DNA from: Orbaceae bacterium lpD01
Lineage (GTDB): Bacteria; Pseudomonadota; Gammaproteobacteria; Enterobacterales; Orbaceae
Reading direction: 5' to 3'
Assembly (NCBI GenBank): GCA_036251705.1
Contig: CP133959.1
Location: 868,001-932,000 of the forward strand
Length of the DNA stretch: 64,000 nt
A model generated the notes under the pieces. The model searched no databases. It was given only the letters and a program-made list of their open reading frames with translations, and was not told where the DNA came from. A program made the position numbers and the translations under genes. This document shows positions 55,412 through 64,000 of the stretch, one piece after another (positions within the stretch are counted from its first letter, which is position 1; each line of letters begins with the position of its first letter).

Positions 55412-57139
55412 ATGAAACCGATATCCGATAAGAAATATAAACGACAAGAAAAGAAAAGCTTCTTTGCAAAATGGCGCTTTTTTATCGTTTATGGTCTGAT
55501 TTTTATCGCAGTCATCGGACTGGTCGTACATTTAGTGATTTTGCAGGTATTTGCGCCTGAGAAGCTGATTAAAGAGGGTGATAAACGCTCTATTCGTCAT
55601 CAGGAAATTACCATGCCAAGAGGCACCATCACGGATCGTTCGGGACGTATTTTAGCCGTGAGTATCGGCATGCAAGATGTGTGGGCCGATCCGAAAATTA
55701 TTAATCAACAAAACGGCGTTGATGTGAACGATACTCGTTGGCGTGCATTAGCCGATGGTTTAGCCATACCAGTGACCGATTTAGCTAAAAAACTCAATGG
55801 TAACAGTTCGCGATTTGTTTATTTATCGCGCCAAATTACCACCGAAGTCGCGGATTATATTCGCCATCTAAAACTACCTGGTATCTATTTTGAGCCTTCA
55901 TCGAAAAGATATTATCCCGCGGGTGAACAACTTGCGCAGTTAGTCGGTTTTACCGATATTGATGGTAATGGCGCGGAAGGTGTTGAGCGCAGTTTTAATA
56001 GCTGGTTAACCGGTGAATCTGGCCTAAGAACGATCAGACGAGATCGCTTTGGCCGTGTGATTGAAGATATCAATTCGGTTGCCGGAGAAGTTGCTCAGGA
56101 TGTGGTACTAAGTATCGATGAACGGCTTCAAAACTTAGTTTTCAAAGAGCTCAGTCTGGCGGTGGAGTTCAATAAAGCGGTATCAGGTACAGCCGTATTG
56201 GTTGATATCAAAACCGGTGAAGTGCTAGCGATGGCAACAAGCCCCTCCTATAATCCCAACAACCGCACCGATTTTCAGCGTGATCTATTAAGAAACCGCG
56301 CCGTGACCGATGCCTTTGAACCGGGTTCAACGGTCAAACCGTTAGTGGTGATGGCCGCCTTAGAAAATAATATTGTGACGCCAACAACAATCATTGATAC
56401 CCGACCATTTTATGTTAACCGATTCGAAGTGAAGGATGTTTCTCCACAGCGCGAGTTATCGATACAAGGTATTTTACAAAAGTCCAGTAATGTTGGCGTG
56501 AGTCGATTGGCACTACAGATGGACCCAGCTAAAGTGGTCGAGTTTTATTCAAGGTTTGGTTTAGGTCAACCCACCAATTTGGGCTTAGGCGGTGAAACCA
56601 AAGGGACGATTTCAGCGAATCGTAAACACTGGTCAGACATTGAACGCGCAACTTATGCGTTTGGTTATGGCTTGATGGTGACCCCATTACAGTTAGCACG
56701 TGCTTATGCCACGATTGGTAGTTATGGTATTTATAAGCCTGTTTCGATATTACGTGTCGATGATCCCGTGAAAGGGACGCGCGTGGTGCAAGAAAGTATC
56801 GCTAAAACTGTCGTACAAATGATGAAAACGATTGCAGAAACCGGAGGCGGTATTCGAGCTGCTGTGCCTGGTTATAGCGTGGCAATTAAAACCGGTACGG
56901 CCAAAAAAGTCGGCAGTTCGGGTAAGTATATTAATGAATATATTGCTTATACCGGTGGGATTGCACCGGCCACAGCACCAAAATACTCGCTAGTTGTGAT
57001 TATCGATAATCCTAAAGCCGGTCAATATTATGGTGGCTCGGTATCCGCGCCGGTTTTTAGCCGGATTATGGGGGGGGTACTGAGAACTATGAATATCGAG
57101 CCTGATAAACCGATTGAGAATTCTCCGGTGATGAATTAA
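55412..57139 (+). CDS. ftsI: Septal peptidoglycan transpeptidase FtsI (PBP3)
   Basis: Crosslinks septal peptidoglycan together with the glycosyltransferase FtsW. A short cytoplasmic tail and one transmembrane helix (residues about 22-45) are followed by the pedestal domain and the transpeptidase domain. The active-site motifs are S306-T-V-K309 (GSTVKP), SSN (KSSNVG) and K493-T-G-T (IKTGTAKK), close to their positions in E. coli. Length 575 versus 588 in E. coli. I see none of the well-known insertions of resistant PBP3 variants, but this was not checked by alignment. Confidence 0.97.
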   Translation: MKPISDKKYKRQEKKSFFAKWRFFIVYGLIFIAVIGLVVHLVILQVFAPEKLIKEGDKRSIRHQEITMPRGTITDRSGRILAVSIGMQDVWADPKIINQQNGVDVNDTRWRALADGLAIPVTDLAKKLNGNSSRFVYLSRQITTEVADYIRHLKLPGIYFEPSSKRYYPAGEQLAQLVGFTDIDGNGAEGVERSFNSWLTGESGLRTIRRDRFGRVIEDINSVAGEVAQDVVLSIDERLQNLVFKELSLAVEFNKAVSGTAVLVDIKTGEVLAMATSPSYNPNNRTDFQRDLLRNRAVTDAFEPGSTVKPLVVMAALENNIVTPTTIIDTRPFYVNRFEVKDVSPQRELSIQGILQKSSNVGVSRLALQMDPAKVVEFYSRFGLGQPTNLGLGGETKGTISANRKHWSDIERATYAFGYGLMVTPLQLARAYATIGSYGIYKPVSILRVDDPVKGTRVVQESIAKTVVQMMKTIAETGGGIRAAVPGYSVAIKTGTAKKVGSSGKYINEYIAYTGGIAPATAPKYSLVVIIDNPKAGQYYGGSVSAPVFSRIMGGVLRTMNIEPDKPIENSPVMN

Positions 57140-57164
57140 ATAGAATCAAGGTTGAAAAAACAGT

Positions 57165-58709
57165 ATGAAGCATGGCCATTTACAAGCACTCTTTACCTAT
57201 TTGGGTCTCAATATACAAGAGATAGCCGATAATGTGCTGGTATTACCAATAAATAATTTAATTATCGACAGCCGTAAGATTCAGCTGAATGATATTTTTA
57301 TTGCTTTGAAAGGCCATCATGTTGATGGCCGAAATTATATTGATCAAGCGGTATTATCCGGCGCTGTCGCCGTATTATGTGAGTCTGACTCACCACAACA
57401 AGATAAACAGATTCGTTTTTATCACAGTGCACAAAATCAATGCGTACCCGTGGTTTATCTTGCTCAGCTGAGTGAACGATTATCCGCTATCGCGGGCTTT
57501 TTTTATCAGCAGCCTTCAAAGCAGATGACCTTAGTCGGTGTGACCGGCACCAATGGCAAAACCACTATTACACAATTATTAGCGCAATATGTTCAGCTGT
57601 TAGGTGAGAAAAGTGCCGTAATGGGGACGATTGGTAACGGCCTCTATGGGCAGTTAACACCGTCGCAAAATACCACCATGTCAGCGGTTGAGGTTCAGGC
57701 AACTTTAGCCAGCTTTGTTGCGCAGCAGGTGCAGTTTACGGCGATGGAGGTTTCATCTCACGGTTTGGTTGAGCATCGCGTCGCGGGTCTCTATTTTTCG
57801 GCAACCATATTTTCTAATTTGAGCCGTGATCATTTAGATTATCACGGCAGCATGGAAGCTTATGCGCAGGCGAAATGGTCGCTATTTGATCCGCAGCATG
57901 CAGCAGTTGCGCAAGGTGGCATTGCGGTGATTAATGCTGATGATGAAGTTGGCCGACAGTGGTTATTGCAGTGCCCGGATAGTGTTGCTTTTTCAGTCAA
58001 TTCCGAAAATTATTCGTTCATCAAGACCTGTGCCTATTATATGCTGGCTTCGCAGATCAGCTACCATAATGATGGCCTCTCGCTGATGATTGACTCAAGT
58101 TGGGGACAGGCGCAATTAGAGACTCAGCTGATTGGTCAGTTTAATGTCCAAAATTTATTAGCGGTACTTGGCACACTGTTAGCACTGGGCTATCCGCTCA
58201 ATCAACTTGTTGCACAAGCTCAATATTTGCGTCCAGTACAGGGCCGCATGGAGATGTTTGTGGCGGCACAAAAGCCTTTGATGATTGTTGATTATGCCCA
58301 TACGCCAGATGCTTTAATGAAAGCGCTTGAGGCAGCACGTCTGCACTGCCAAGGTAAACTCTGGGTGATTTTTGGCTGCGGTGGTGATCGTGACCGCGGT
58401 AAACGGCCGTTAATGGCGAGAGTGGCGCAAGATTATGCCGATAATGTGATGATTACTAGCGATAACCCGCGCACCGAGAACGAACAACAGATTATCGATG
58501 ATATTGCACAAGGTCTGCTAGATAACAAGTCAGTATGGATAGAACTCGATCGGGAAAAGGCGATTGCCCAAGTGTTCGCCTTGGCACAGCATGACGATAC
58601 TATTTTAGTGGCCGGAAAGGGTCATGAAGATTACCAAATTATCGGTGATCAGAAACGATATTATTCAGATCGGCAGACCGTGGCTAATTTATTAGGAGTG
58701 ATACAATGA
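57165..58709 (+). CDS. murE: UDP-MurNAc-tripeptide ligase MurE
   Basis: Adds meso-diaminopimelate to UDP-MurNAc-L-Ala-D-Glu. The ATP loop GVTGTNGKTT is near residue 125, and DNPR (SDNPRTENEQQ, near residue 435) is the signature that specifies meso-DAP rather than lysine, so the peptidoglycan is the Gram-negative A1-gamma type. The carbamylated lysine region YAQAKW is present. Length 514 fits. It overlaps murF by four bases (ATGA). Confidence 0.97.
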   Translation: MKHGHLQALFTYLGLNIQEIADNVLVLPINNLIIDSRKIQLNDIFIALKGHHVDGRNYIDQAVLSGAVAVLCESDSPQQDKQIRFYHSAQNQCVPVVYLAQLSERLSAIAGFFYQQPSKQMTLVGVTGTNGKTTITQLLAQYVQLLGEKSAVMGTIGNGLYGQLTPSQNTTMSAVEVQATLASFVAQQVQFTAMEVSSHGLVEHRVAGLYFSATIFSNLSRDHLDYHGSMEAYAQAKWSLFDPQHAAVAQGGIAVINADDEVGRQWLLQCPDSVAFSVNSENYSFIKTCAYYMLASQISYHNDGLSLMIDSSWGQAQLETQLIGQFNVQNLLAVLGTLLALGYPLNQLVAQAQYLRPVQGRMEMFVAAQKPLMIVDYAHTPDALMKALEAARLHCQGKLWVIFGCGGDRDRGKRPLMARVAQDYADNVMITSDNPRTENEQQIIDDIAQGLLDNKSVWIELDREKAIAQVFALAQHDDTILVAGKGHEDYQIIGDQKRYYSDRQTVANLLGVIQ

Positions 58710-60067
58710 TTGCGTTATCAATTCAGCAACTCGCTGAGATTCTTCACGCTACATTGGTTGGCGTCATAGATCCGGCTATGATGGTACGAGATGTGTCGAC
58801 GGATACGCGTAAAATTGTGCCGCAATCAGTCTTTTTTGCCTTAACCGGTGAACGTTTTGATGGACATAATTATGTTGAACAAGCCATCGATAGTGGTGCC
58901 AGTGTTGCTGTGGTCAGTCGTCGCATCGCCAATGGGCTCCCCCAGTTAGTGGTAAATGATGTGTTGAAAGCGTTAGGTCAATTCGCGCATTGGAACCGCC
59001 GACAAGTTAATACGCGGGTGGTTGCTTTAACCGGTTCAAGCGGTAAAACCTCGGTTAAAGAGATGACGGCGGCTATTTTAAAAAATCTCGGACAAACGCG
59101 TTATACTCAAGGCAATTTAAATAATGATATCGGCGTACCGTTAACCTTGTTAGCTCTGCAACCTGATGATAAATATGCAGTTATTGAACTGGGTGCCAAT
59201 CATATTGGCGAAATTGCTTATACGACAGAACTAACGGGCTCGGAAAGTGTCTTAGTAAATAATATTGCCGCGGCTCATCTGGAGGGATTTGGATCACTCG
59301 CTGGGGTGGCAAAAGCGAAAGGTGAGATATTCATAGGATTACCTGCATCAGGCGGTAAGGCCTTGCTTAATTATGACAGTTATTCGCCAGAATGGTTAGC
59401 CGGGCTGAAACAGCATCAGGTCTATTTTTTCTCATTGCAGTCAGATCAAGCCGACTATTTTGCCAGTGATATTGTTGAATCAGGCTCGCAAACGACTTTT
59501 ACTCTGCATACGCCTGAGACGCATTTTTTAGTGCGATTGCCGTTAATTGGTCGGCATAATGTGAGTAATGCTATCGCGGCAGCCGCGCTGGCGATGTCGG
59601 TTGGCGCGACCGTTAATCAGGTTGTCGAGGGGTTATCACATTTGACGCCAGTCAAAGGGCGCCTGTTTCCGATTATCTTAAATCAGTCACAGCGAATTTT
59701 TGATGACACCTATAATGCCAATGTCGGATCAATGTCAGCCGCGATTAACGTGCTGGCTGATCAGCCCGGCTACCGCATTTTTGTGGTTGGCGATATGGGC
59801 GAACTGGGACAGGATGCGGTCGCTTGCCATCAGCAGATTGGTGAACTGGCGAAAGCAGCAGGGATTGACTTAGTCTTGAGTTTTGGTCATTTGAGTCAAC
59901 ATATCAGTGCCGCAACGGCCGAGGGTCAACATTTTACCGATAAAGCGGCGCTGGTTGAAATATTAAAAACAATGATTAAAATACATCCCTCGCTGACGAT
60001 TTTAGTGAAAGGTTCGCGAAGCATGCGGATGGAACAAGTGATAGAGCCATTAATCAAACATGAGTAA
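58706..60067 (+). CDS. murF: UDP-MurNAc-pentapeptide synthetase MurF
   Basis: Attaches D-alanyl-D-alanine to the muramyl tripeptide, finishing the cytoplasmic precursor. The P-loop ALTGSSGKTSVKEM is near residue 112, ELGANHIGEIAYT near 163, and NAAAAHLEGFGS-type segment (NIAAAHLEGFGSLAG) and DDTYNANVGSM near 337 mark the family. The 453 residues match E. coli MurF (452). It overlaps the end of murE by four bases; mraY follows after 33. Confidence 0.96.
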   Translation: MIALSIQQLAEILHATLVGVIDPAMMVRDVSTDTRKIVPQSVFFALTGERFDGHNYVEQAIDSGASVAVVSRRIANGLPQLVVNDVLKALGQFAHWNRRQVNTRVVALTGSSGKTSVKEMTAAILKNLGQTRYTQGNLNNDIGVPLTLLALQPDDKYAVIELGANHIGEIAYTTELTGSESVLVNNIAAAHLEGFGSLAGVAKAKGEIFIGLPASGGKALLNYDSYSPEWLAGLKQHQVYFFSLQSDQADYFASDIVESGSQTTFTLHTPETHFLVRLPLIGRHNVSNAIAAAALAMSVGATVNQVVEGLSHLTPVKGRLFPIILNQSQRIFDDTYNANVGSMSAAINVLADQPGYRIFVVGDMGELGQDAVACHQQIGELAKAAGIDLVLSFGHLSQHISAATAEGQHFTDKAALVEILKTMIKIHPSLTILVKGSRSMRMEQVIEPLIKHE

Positions 60068-60100
60068 GATAACAATGATGATGATACAAGGATTTACCCT

Positions 60101-61183
60101 ATGTTACTTTGGTTAGCAGAATATTTAGTCAAACACTTTACCTTTTTTAATGTATTTACCTATTCAACGGTGCGTTCGATTTGTGCGCTATTAACCGCGC
60201 TCTTTATTTCTCTAGCGATGGGGCAAAAAGTGATTGATTGGTTGCAAAAATTACAAATTGGTCAGGTCGTTCGTCATGATGGTCCAGAATCCCATTTAAG
60301 TAAACGTGGTACGCCAACTATGGGCGGTACGCTGATTGTTGCGTCGATTACGATTTCGGTTATTTTATGGGCTAACTTGTTAAATCCTTACGTCTGGATT
60401 TCTCTCTTTGTACTGATTGGTTATGCGATTGTTGGTTTTGCCGATGACTATTTGAAAGTGATCCGTAAAAATACCCATGGTTTGATTGCTCGCTGGAAAT
60501 ATTTTTGGCAATCGGTGATAGCCCTAATTGCCGCATTTGTGCTATATGCCTATGGTAAAGATACTGGCGTCACGCTATTAGTGGTGCCCTTTTTCAAAGA
60601 TGTCATGCCGCAATTAGGTCTGTTATTTATCCTACTGGCCTATTTTGTCATTGTGGGTGCCGGTAATGCGGTGAATTTAACGGATGGTCTGGATGGATTA
60701 GCCATTATGCCAACGGTTTTGGTCGCGGGTGGATTAGCCTTAGTGGCCTGGGCGACCGGCAATGTTAATTTTGCTGAATATTTGCATATTCCCTATATTA
60801 AATATAGTAGTGAGTTGATGATTGTCTGTACCGCGATTGTTGGTGCTGGATTGGGCTTTTTATGGTTTAACACTTATCCTGCAATGGTTTTTATGGGGGA
60901 TGTGGGTTCGCTAGCGCTCGGCGGGGTGTTAGGTATTATTGCAGTATTATTACGCCAAGAGTTCTTACTGTTGATTATGGGCGGGATTTTTGTGATTGAA
61001 ACTTTATCGGTGATACTACAGGTCGGTTCTTATAAGCTAAGAGGTAAACGTATTTTTCGGATGGCGCCAATTCATCATCATTATGAGTTGAAAGGTTGGC
61101 CAGAACCTCGCGTTATTGTTAGATTTTGGATTGTATCATTGATGTTAGTGATGATCGGTTTATTAACGCTGAAATTGCGTTAA
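60101..61183 (+). CDS. mraY: Phospho-MurNAc-pentapeptide transferase MraY
   Basis: Transfers phospho-MurNAc-pentapeptide to undecaprenyl phosphate to make lipid I in the inner membrane. Exactly 360 residues, as in E. coli, with ten predicted membrane segments. Active-site motifs: GTPTMGG near residue 67, FADDYLK near 114, [13 protein letters not shown] near 187 and the [15 protein letters not shown] cytoplasmic loop near 320. It is in the standard place between murF and murD. Confidence 0.97.
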   Translation: MLLWLAEYLVKHFTFFNVFTYSTVRSICALLTALFISLAMGQKVIDWLQKLQIGQVVRHDGPESHLSKRGTPTMGGTLIVASITISVILWANLLNPYVWISLFVLIGYAIVGFADDYLKVIRKNTHGLIARWKYFWQSVIALIAAFVLYAYGKDTGVTLLVVPFFKDVMPQLGLLFILLAYFVIVGAGNAVNLTDGLDGLAIMPTVLVAGGLALVAWATGNVNFAEYLHIPYIKYSSELMIVCTAIVGAGLGFLWFNTYPAMVFMGDVGSLALGGVLGIIAVLLRQEFLLLIMGGIFVIETLSVILQVGSYKLRGKRIFRMAPIHHHYELKGWPEPRVIVRFWIVSLMLVMIGLLTLKLR

Positions 61184-61208
61184 TAGTGCTCACAAAGAGG
61201 CGAGTGAC

Positions 61209-62531
61209 ATGAATTATCAAGATAAAAATGTTGTTATTGTTGGGTTAGGTATAACCGGATTATCCTGTGTAAATTATTTTTTATCTAAAGGCGTTGTGCC
61301 ACGTGTCATTGATACCCGAAGCCAACCACCAGAACTTGATAATTTAGATAAACGGATACAATACCATGTGGGGAGCTTGCTCAAAGAGTGGTTACTGGCG
61401 GCTGATTTAATTGTCGTCAGCCCGGGTATTGCCTTATCAACACCGGAATTAAAAGCCGCGGCAGAGAAGGGTATTGAGATTATTGGTGACATTGAGCTGT
61501 TTTGCCGGGAAGTGAATCAGTCACCCGATAAAAAAGTGGTGGCTATTACTGGCGCTAACGGTAAAACCACCGTCACGACACTGGTCGGTGAGATATTGAC
61601 AGCGGCTGGTGTTAAGGTGGGTATTGGCGGTAATATCGGTTTACCCGCCTTATCTTTACTGGAACAGGACAATGATTTTTATGTTCTGGAGTTATCGAGC
61701 TTTCAGCTAGAAACCACCTACAGTTTGCAGGCTAATATTGCCACAATTCTAAATATTACTGAAGATCATATGGACCGCTATCCGGGCGGGATGCCGGAGT
61801 ATATTCAAGCCAAACAGCGCATTTATCATCATGCACAAGTCTGTATTGTCAATTGTGATGATGCGTTAACGCTGCCTAATGGACGTTATAGTGATCGCTG
61901 TATTGAGTTTGGTGCCAGCCAGGGCGATTATACTTTAGATAAAAATCGGGAAAACTTTTTGATTCAAGGGGTGCCGGTTTTAAATACGTCATTGATGAAA
62001 TTAGTCGGTTTACATAATTATACCAATGCACTGGTCGCTTTGGCGATTGCGGATAAATTAGCGATCACGCGTAATGTCAGTTTATCGGTCATTCGCGCTT
62101 TTAATGGCTTACCCCATCGTTTTGAGCTGGTTCATGAGTTTAAGGGCGTACGCTGGATTAATGACTCTAAAGCGACCAATGTTGGCAGTACTGAAACGGC
62201 GTTAAACAGTCTGGTGTGTAAAGGTCATCTCTATTTACTACTTGGCGGTGACGGTAAAGCGGCTGATTTTTCACGTTTGATCCCTTATCTACAAGGCAAT
62301 AATATCTCTGTTTTTGCGTTTGGTCGTGATCGTCAATTGCTGACTAGTTTACGACCTTCGATATCAACCCAAACCACAACCATGGAACAGGCGATGCGCC
62401 AAATTGCTGAAAAAGTGCAAGCCAATGATGTGGTGTTACTATCGCCAGCTTGTGCCAGCTTGGATCAATTTAAAAATTATATGGATCGGGGCAATCAATT
62501 TAGAGTGCTGGCTCAGGAGCTCGGTGTATGA
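61209..62531 (+). CDS. murD: UDP-MurNAc-L-alanine:D-glutamate ligase MurD
   Basis: Adds D-glutamate to UDP-MurNAc-L-Ala. The N-terminal Rossmann domain starts [18 protein letters not shown]; the P-loop [14 protein letters not shown] is near residue 114, and [14 protein letters not shown] and [13 protein letters not shown] follow in the central and C-terminal domains. Length 440 is near E. coli's 438. It overlaps the ftsW start by four bases (ATGA). Confidence 0.97.
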   Translation: MNYQDKNVVIVGLGITGLSCVNYFLSKGVVPRVIDTRSQPPELDNLDKRIQYHVGSLLKEWLLAADLIVVSPGIALSTPELKAAAEKGIEIIGDIELFCREVNQSPDKKVVAITGANGKTTVTTLVGEILTAAGVKVGIGGNIGLPALSLLEQDNDFYVLELSSFQLETTYSLQANIATILNITEDHMDRYPGGMPEYIQAKQRIYHHAQVCIVNCDDALTLPNGRYSDRCIEFGASQGDYTLDKNRENFLIQGVPVLNTSLMKLVGLHNYTNALVALAIADKLAITRNVSLSVIRAFNGLPHRFELVHEFKGVRWINDSKATNVGSTETALNSLVCKGHLYLLLGGDGKAADFSRLIPYLQGNNISVFAFGRDRQLLTSLRPSISTQTTTMEQAMRQIAEKVQANDVVLLSPACASLDQFKNYMDRGNQFRVLAQELGV

Positions 62532-63679
62532 AATGGTTTGTCATCAGAAAATCGATAGACTGCACCACCAAACATTACGATAGTAGTTTGCTTTGGTGCG
62601 TCTTAGGATTAATGATGATTGGTATCATCATGGTGACGTCGGCGTCTATGCCAATTTTGGATAGTCATCCTTTTGCTTATACCCAAAAAGAGCTGGTTCA
62701 CTTATCGCTTTGCTTTATGTTGATGCTATTGGTGATGAGCATTCCGATGCAGCGATGGCAGCAGTGTAGTAGTATTTTATTATTAGTGACTATTGTTTTA
62801 TTAGTGGCGGTTCTGTTTGTGGGGTCAACGATTAAAGGCGCAGCGCGTTGGCTACCATTAGGCGTCTTCAACTTCCAGCCTGCAGAGCTGTCTAAATTAG
62901 CACTGTTTAGCTATTTAGCCAGTTATTTAACCCGTAAATCCGCTGAAGTTCAGCGGAGTTTTTGGGGCTTTTTTAAACCGATGACGGTAATGTTAGTCTT
63001 ATCTTTACTGTTGTTGAAACAACCTGATTTGGGCACCGTAATAGTCCTGTTTGTTGTGACATTAGGGATCTTATTTATTGCTGGTGCACGTTTGTGGCAA
63101 TTTATTGCGATTGTTTTAACCGGACTGTTCTCGGTTATTCTGCTGATTTTATTTGAACCTTACCGAATTAAACGAGTAACCACCTTTTTAGAGCCTTGGC
63201 AAGATCCTACTGGCGCCGGTTATCAATTAACCAGCTCATTAATGGCAATAGGTAATGGCGGACTGTTTGGCCAGGGATTGGGTAACTCAGTGCGAAAACT
63301 CGGCTATCTTCCTGAAGCCCATACCGATTTTATCTTTTCTATCATTGCTGAAGAACTCGGTTTTATCGGTGTGGTACTGATTCTCATTTTATTGCTATTT
63401 TTAGCTATCAAAGCCATGTCGATTGGTTATCGGGCACTACAGGCAGGTATGCAGTTTTCTGGCTATTTTGCTTGCCAAATTGGTATTTGGTTTGGCTTTC
63501 AAACCTTTGTTAATGTGGGGGTGACATCGGGTATGTTACCTACCAAAGGATTAACCTTACCCTTTATCAGTTATGGTGGCTCAAGTTTATTGATTATGAG
63601 CGTTGCGGTCGCTATCTTATTGAGAATCGATTTTGAATATCGCCAGTTGAAAACGCAAGCGCGTGCAAGGAGTGCATAA
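62528..63679 (+). CDS. ftsW: Peptidoglycan glycosyltransferase FtsW
   Basis: SEDS-family polymerase that builds septal glycan strands from lipid II with FtsI. The 383 residues contain about ten membrane segments, with the SEDS motifs [21 protein letters not shown]-type segment (core FQPAELSK near residue 118), [21 protein letters not shown] near 260 and [11 protein letters not shown] near 345. The catalytic aspartate is in the TDFIF motif. The start ATG overlaps murD by four bases and the stop shares one base with the murG start. Confidence 0.96.
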   Translation: MKWFVIRKSIDCTTKHYDSSLLWCVLGLMMIGIIMVTSASMPILDSHPFAYTQKELVHLSLCFMLMLLVMSIPMQRWQQCSSILLLVTIVLLVAVLFVGSTIKGAARWLPLGVFNFQPAELSKLALFSYLASYLTRKSAEVQRSFWGFFKPMTVMLVLSLLLLKQPDLGTVIVLFVVTLGILFIAGARLWQFIAIVLTGLFSVILLILFEPYRIKRVTTFLEPWQDPTGAGYQLTSSLMAIGNGGLFGQGLGNSVRKLGYLPEAHTDFIFSIIAEELGFIGVVLILILLLFLAIKAMSIGYRALQAGMQFSGYFACQIGIWFGFQTFVNVGVTSGMLPTKGLTLPFISYGGSSLLIMSVAVAILLRIDFEYRQLKTQARARSA

Positions 63680-64000
63680 TGTCTGAGCAATCAGAGAATT
63701 CTATTTTGCAGTCGAAAAAATTATTGGTCATGGCAGGCGGCACCGGCGGTCATGTTTTTCCGGCACTGGCGGTGGCGCAGCTGCTGATTAAACAGGGCTG
63801 GCAGGTTCGCTGGTTAGGTACGGCTGATCGTATGGAGGCGCAATTAGTCCCTCAGTACGGTATTGAGATTGATTTCATTAAAATATCGGGATTAAGAGGC
63901 AAAGGTCTAAAAGCGCTATTAATGGCACCAATCAATATCTTTAAAGCGGTTTGTCAGGCGCGAAAAATGATTAAGGCCTATAACCCTGACGTGGTACTGG
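63679..64000 (+). CDS. murG: UDP-GlcNAc transferase MurG, 5' part only
   Basis: Membrane-associated glycosyltransferase that turns lipid I into lipid II. The gene runs off the window after 107 codons. The visible N-terminal domain has the glycine-rich loop [14 protein letters not shown] (near residue 18), [14 protein letters not shown] and ISGLRGKG, all typical of MurG. The ATG shares one base with the ftsW stop (TAATG), and AAGGAG lies seven bases upstream. Confidence 0.96.
   Translation, partial: MSEQSENSILQSKKLLVMAGGTGGHVFPALAVAQLLIKQGWQVRWLGTADRMEAQLVPQYGIEIDFIKISGLRGKGLKALLMAPINIFKAVCQARKMIKAYNPDVVL

Overview
The window looks like a chromosomal segment of a Gammaproteobacterium close to Enterobacterales, Pasteurellales or Orbales, with moderately AT-rich DNA. 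Most proteins align over nearly their full length with Escherichia coli counterparts as I remember them (RecB, YfaY, YfcZ, YecH, SixA, DarP, TamA/TamB, 6S RNA). Two traits are less E. coli-like: a PdxS/PdxT pyridoxal-phosphate synthase with its own MocR-type regulator, and a genome that seems to have lost genes between conserved neighbours. I see no insertion sequence, prophage, CRISPR array, tRNA or rRNA, and no clear pseudogene. The first gene (yigL) and the last (murG) are cut by the window edges.

Layout. 1-3.4 kb: 3' end of yigL overlapping tusA, then pgl-zwf (oxidative pentose phosphate) and rplY on the minus strand, rplY with a clear promoter and terminator. 3.6-7.8 kb: a minus-strand run xseB-ispA-dxs-zapA, then the 6S RNA gene ssrS and ygfA (fau). 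8.1-16.3 kb, plus strand: hpt, the outer-membrane translocation pair tamA-tamB, and an AGCS-family sodium:amino-acid symporter. 16.4-19.4 kb: pdxS-pdxT divergent from pdxR. 19.5-24.2 kb, minus strand: tkt, tal and a SorC-family regulator, with a strong CRP-like site upstream of tal. 24.5-27.6 kb: ppa and darP (yjgA) minus, pmbA plus.

27.9-33 kb: a SulP transporter with a CinA-like gene (yfaY) on the plus strand, converging on a minus-strand pair made of a radical SAM/helix-hairpin-helix protein and a DUF4130-type protein, annotated only as putative DNA modification or repair. 33.2-38.8 kb, minus strand: gmk-rpoZ-spoT-recG, without the trmH that sits between spoT and recG in E. coli. 38.9-43.8 kb: greB, then a beta-glucoside utilisation locus (GntR/UTRA regulator divergent from a PTS EIIBCA gene and a GH1 6-phospho-beta-glucosidase) with a candidate CRP site. 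44-48.3 kb: tex-murB-birA. 48.5-53.5 kb: yecH, yfcZ-sixA-recB, with yfcZ and sixA adjacent where E. coli has fadI-fadJ between them. 53.6-64 kb: the division and cell wall (dcw) cluster mraZ-rsmH-ftsL-ftsI-murE-murF-mraY-murD-ftsW-murG, preceded by a textbook MraZ operator of three GTGG repeats with 10-bp spacing.

How the genes fit together. Zwf, Pgl, Tkt and Tal cover much of the pentose phosphate pathway. Its products ribose 5-phosphate and glyceraldehyde 3-phosphate are PdxST substrates; YigL dephosphorylates pyridoxal phosphate and sugar phosphates in E. coli. Dxs and IspA feed isoprenoid synthesis, including the undecaprenyl carrier that MraY and MurG use. MurB, MurE, MurF, MurD, MraY, FtsW and FtsI build septal peptidoglycan, and ZapA supports the Z ring. 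The least understood part is the radical SAM/DUF4130 pair at 30.9-33.0 kb.
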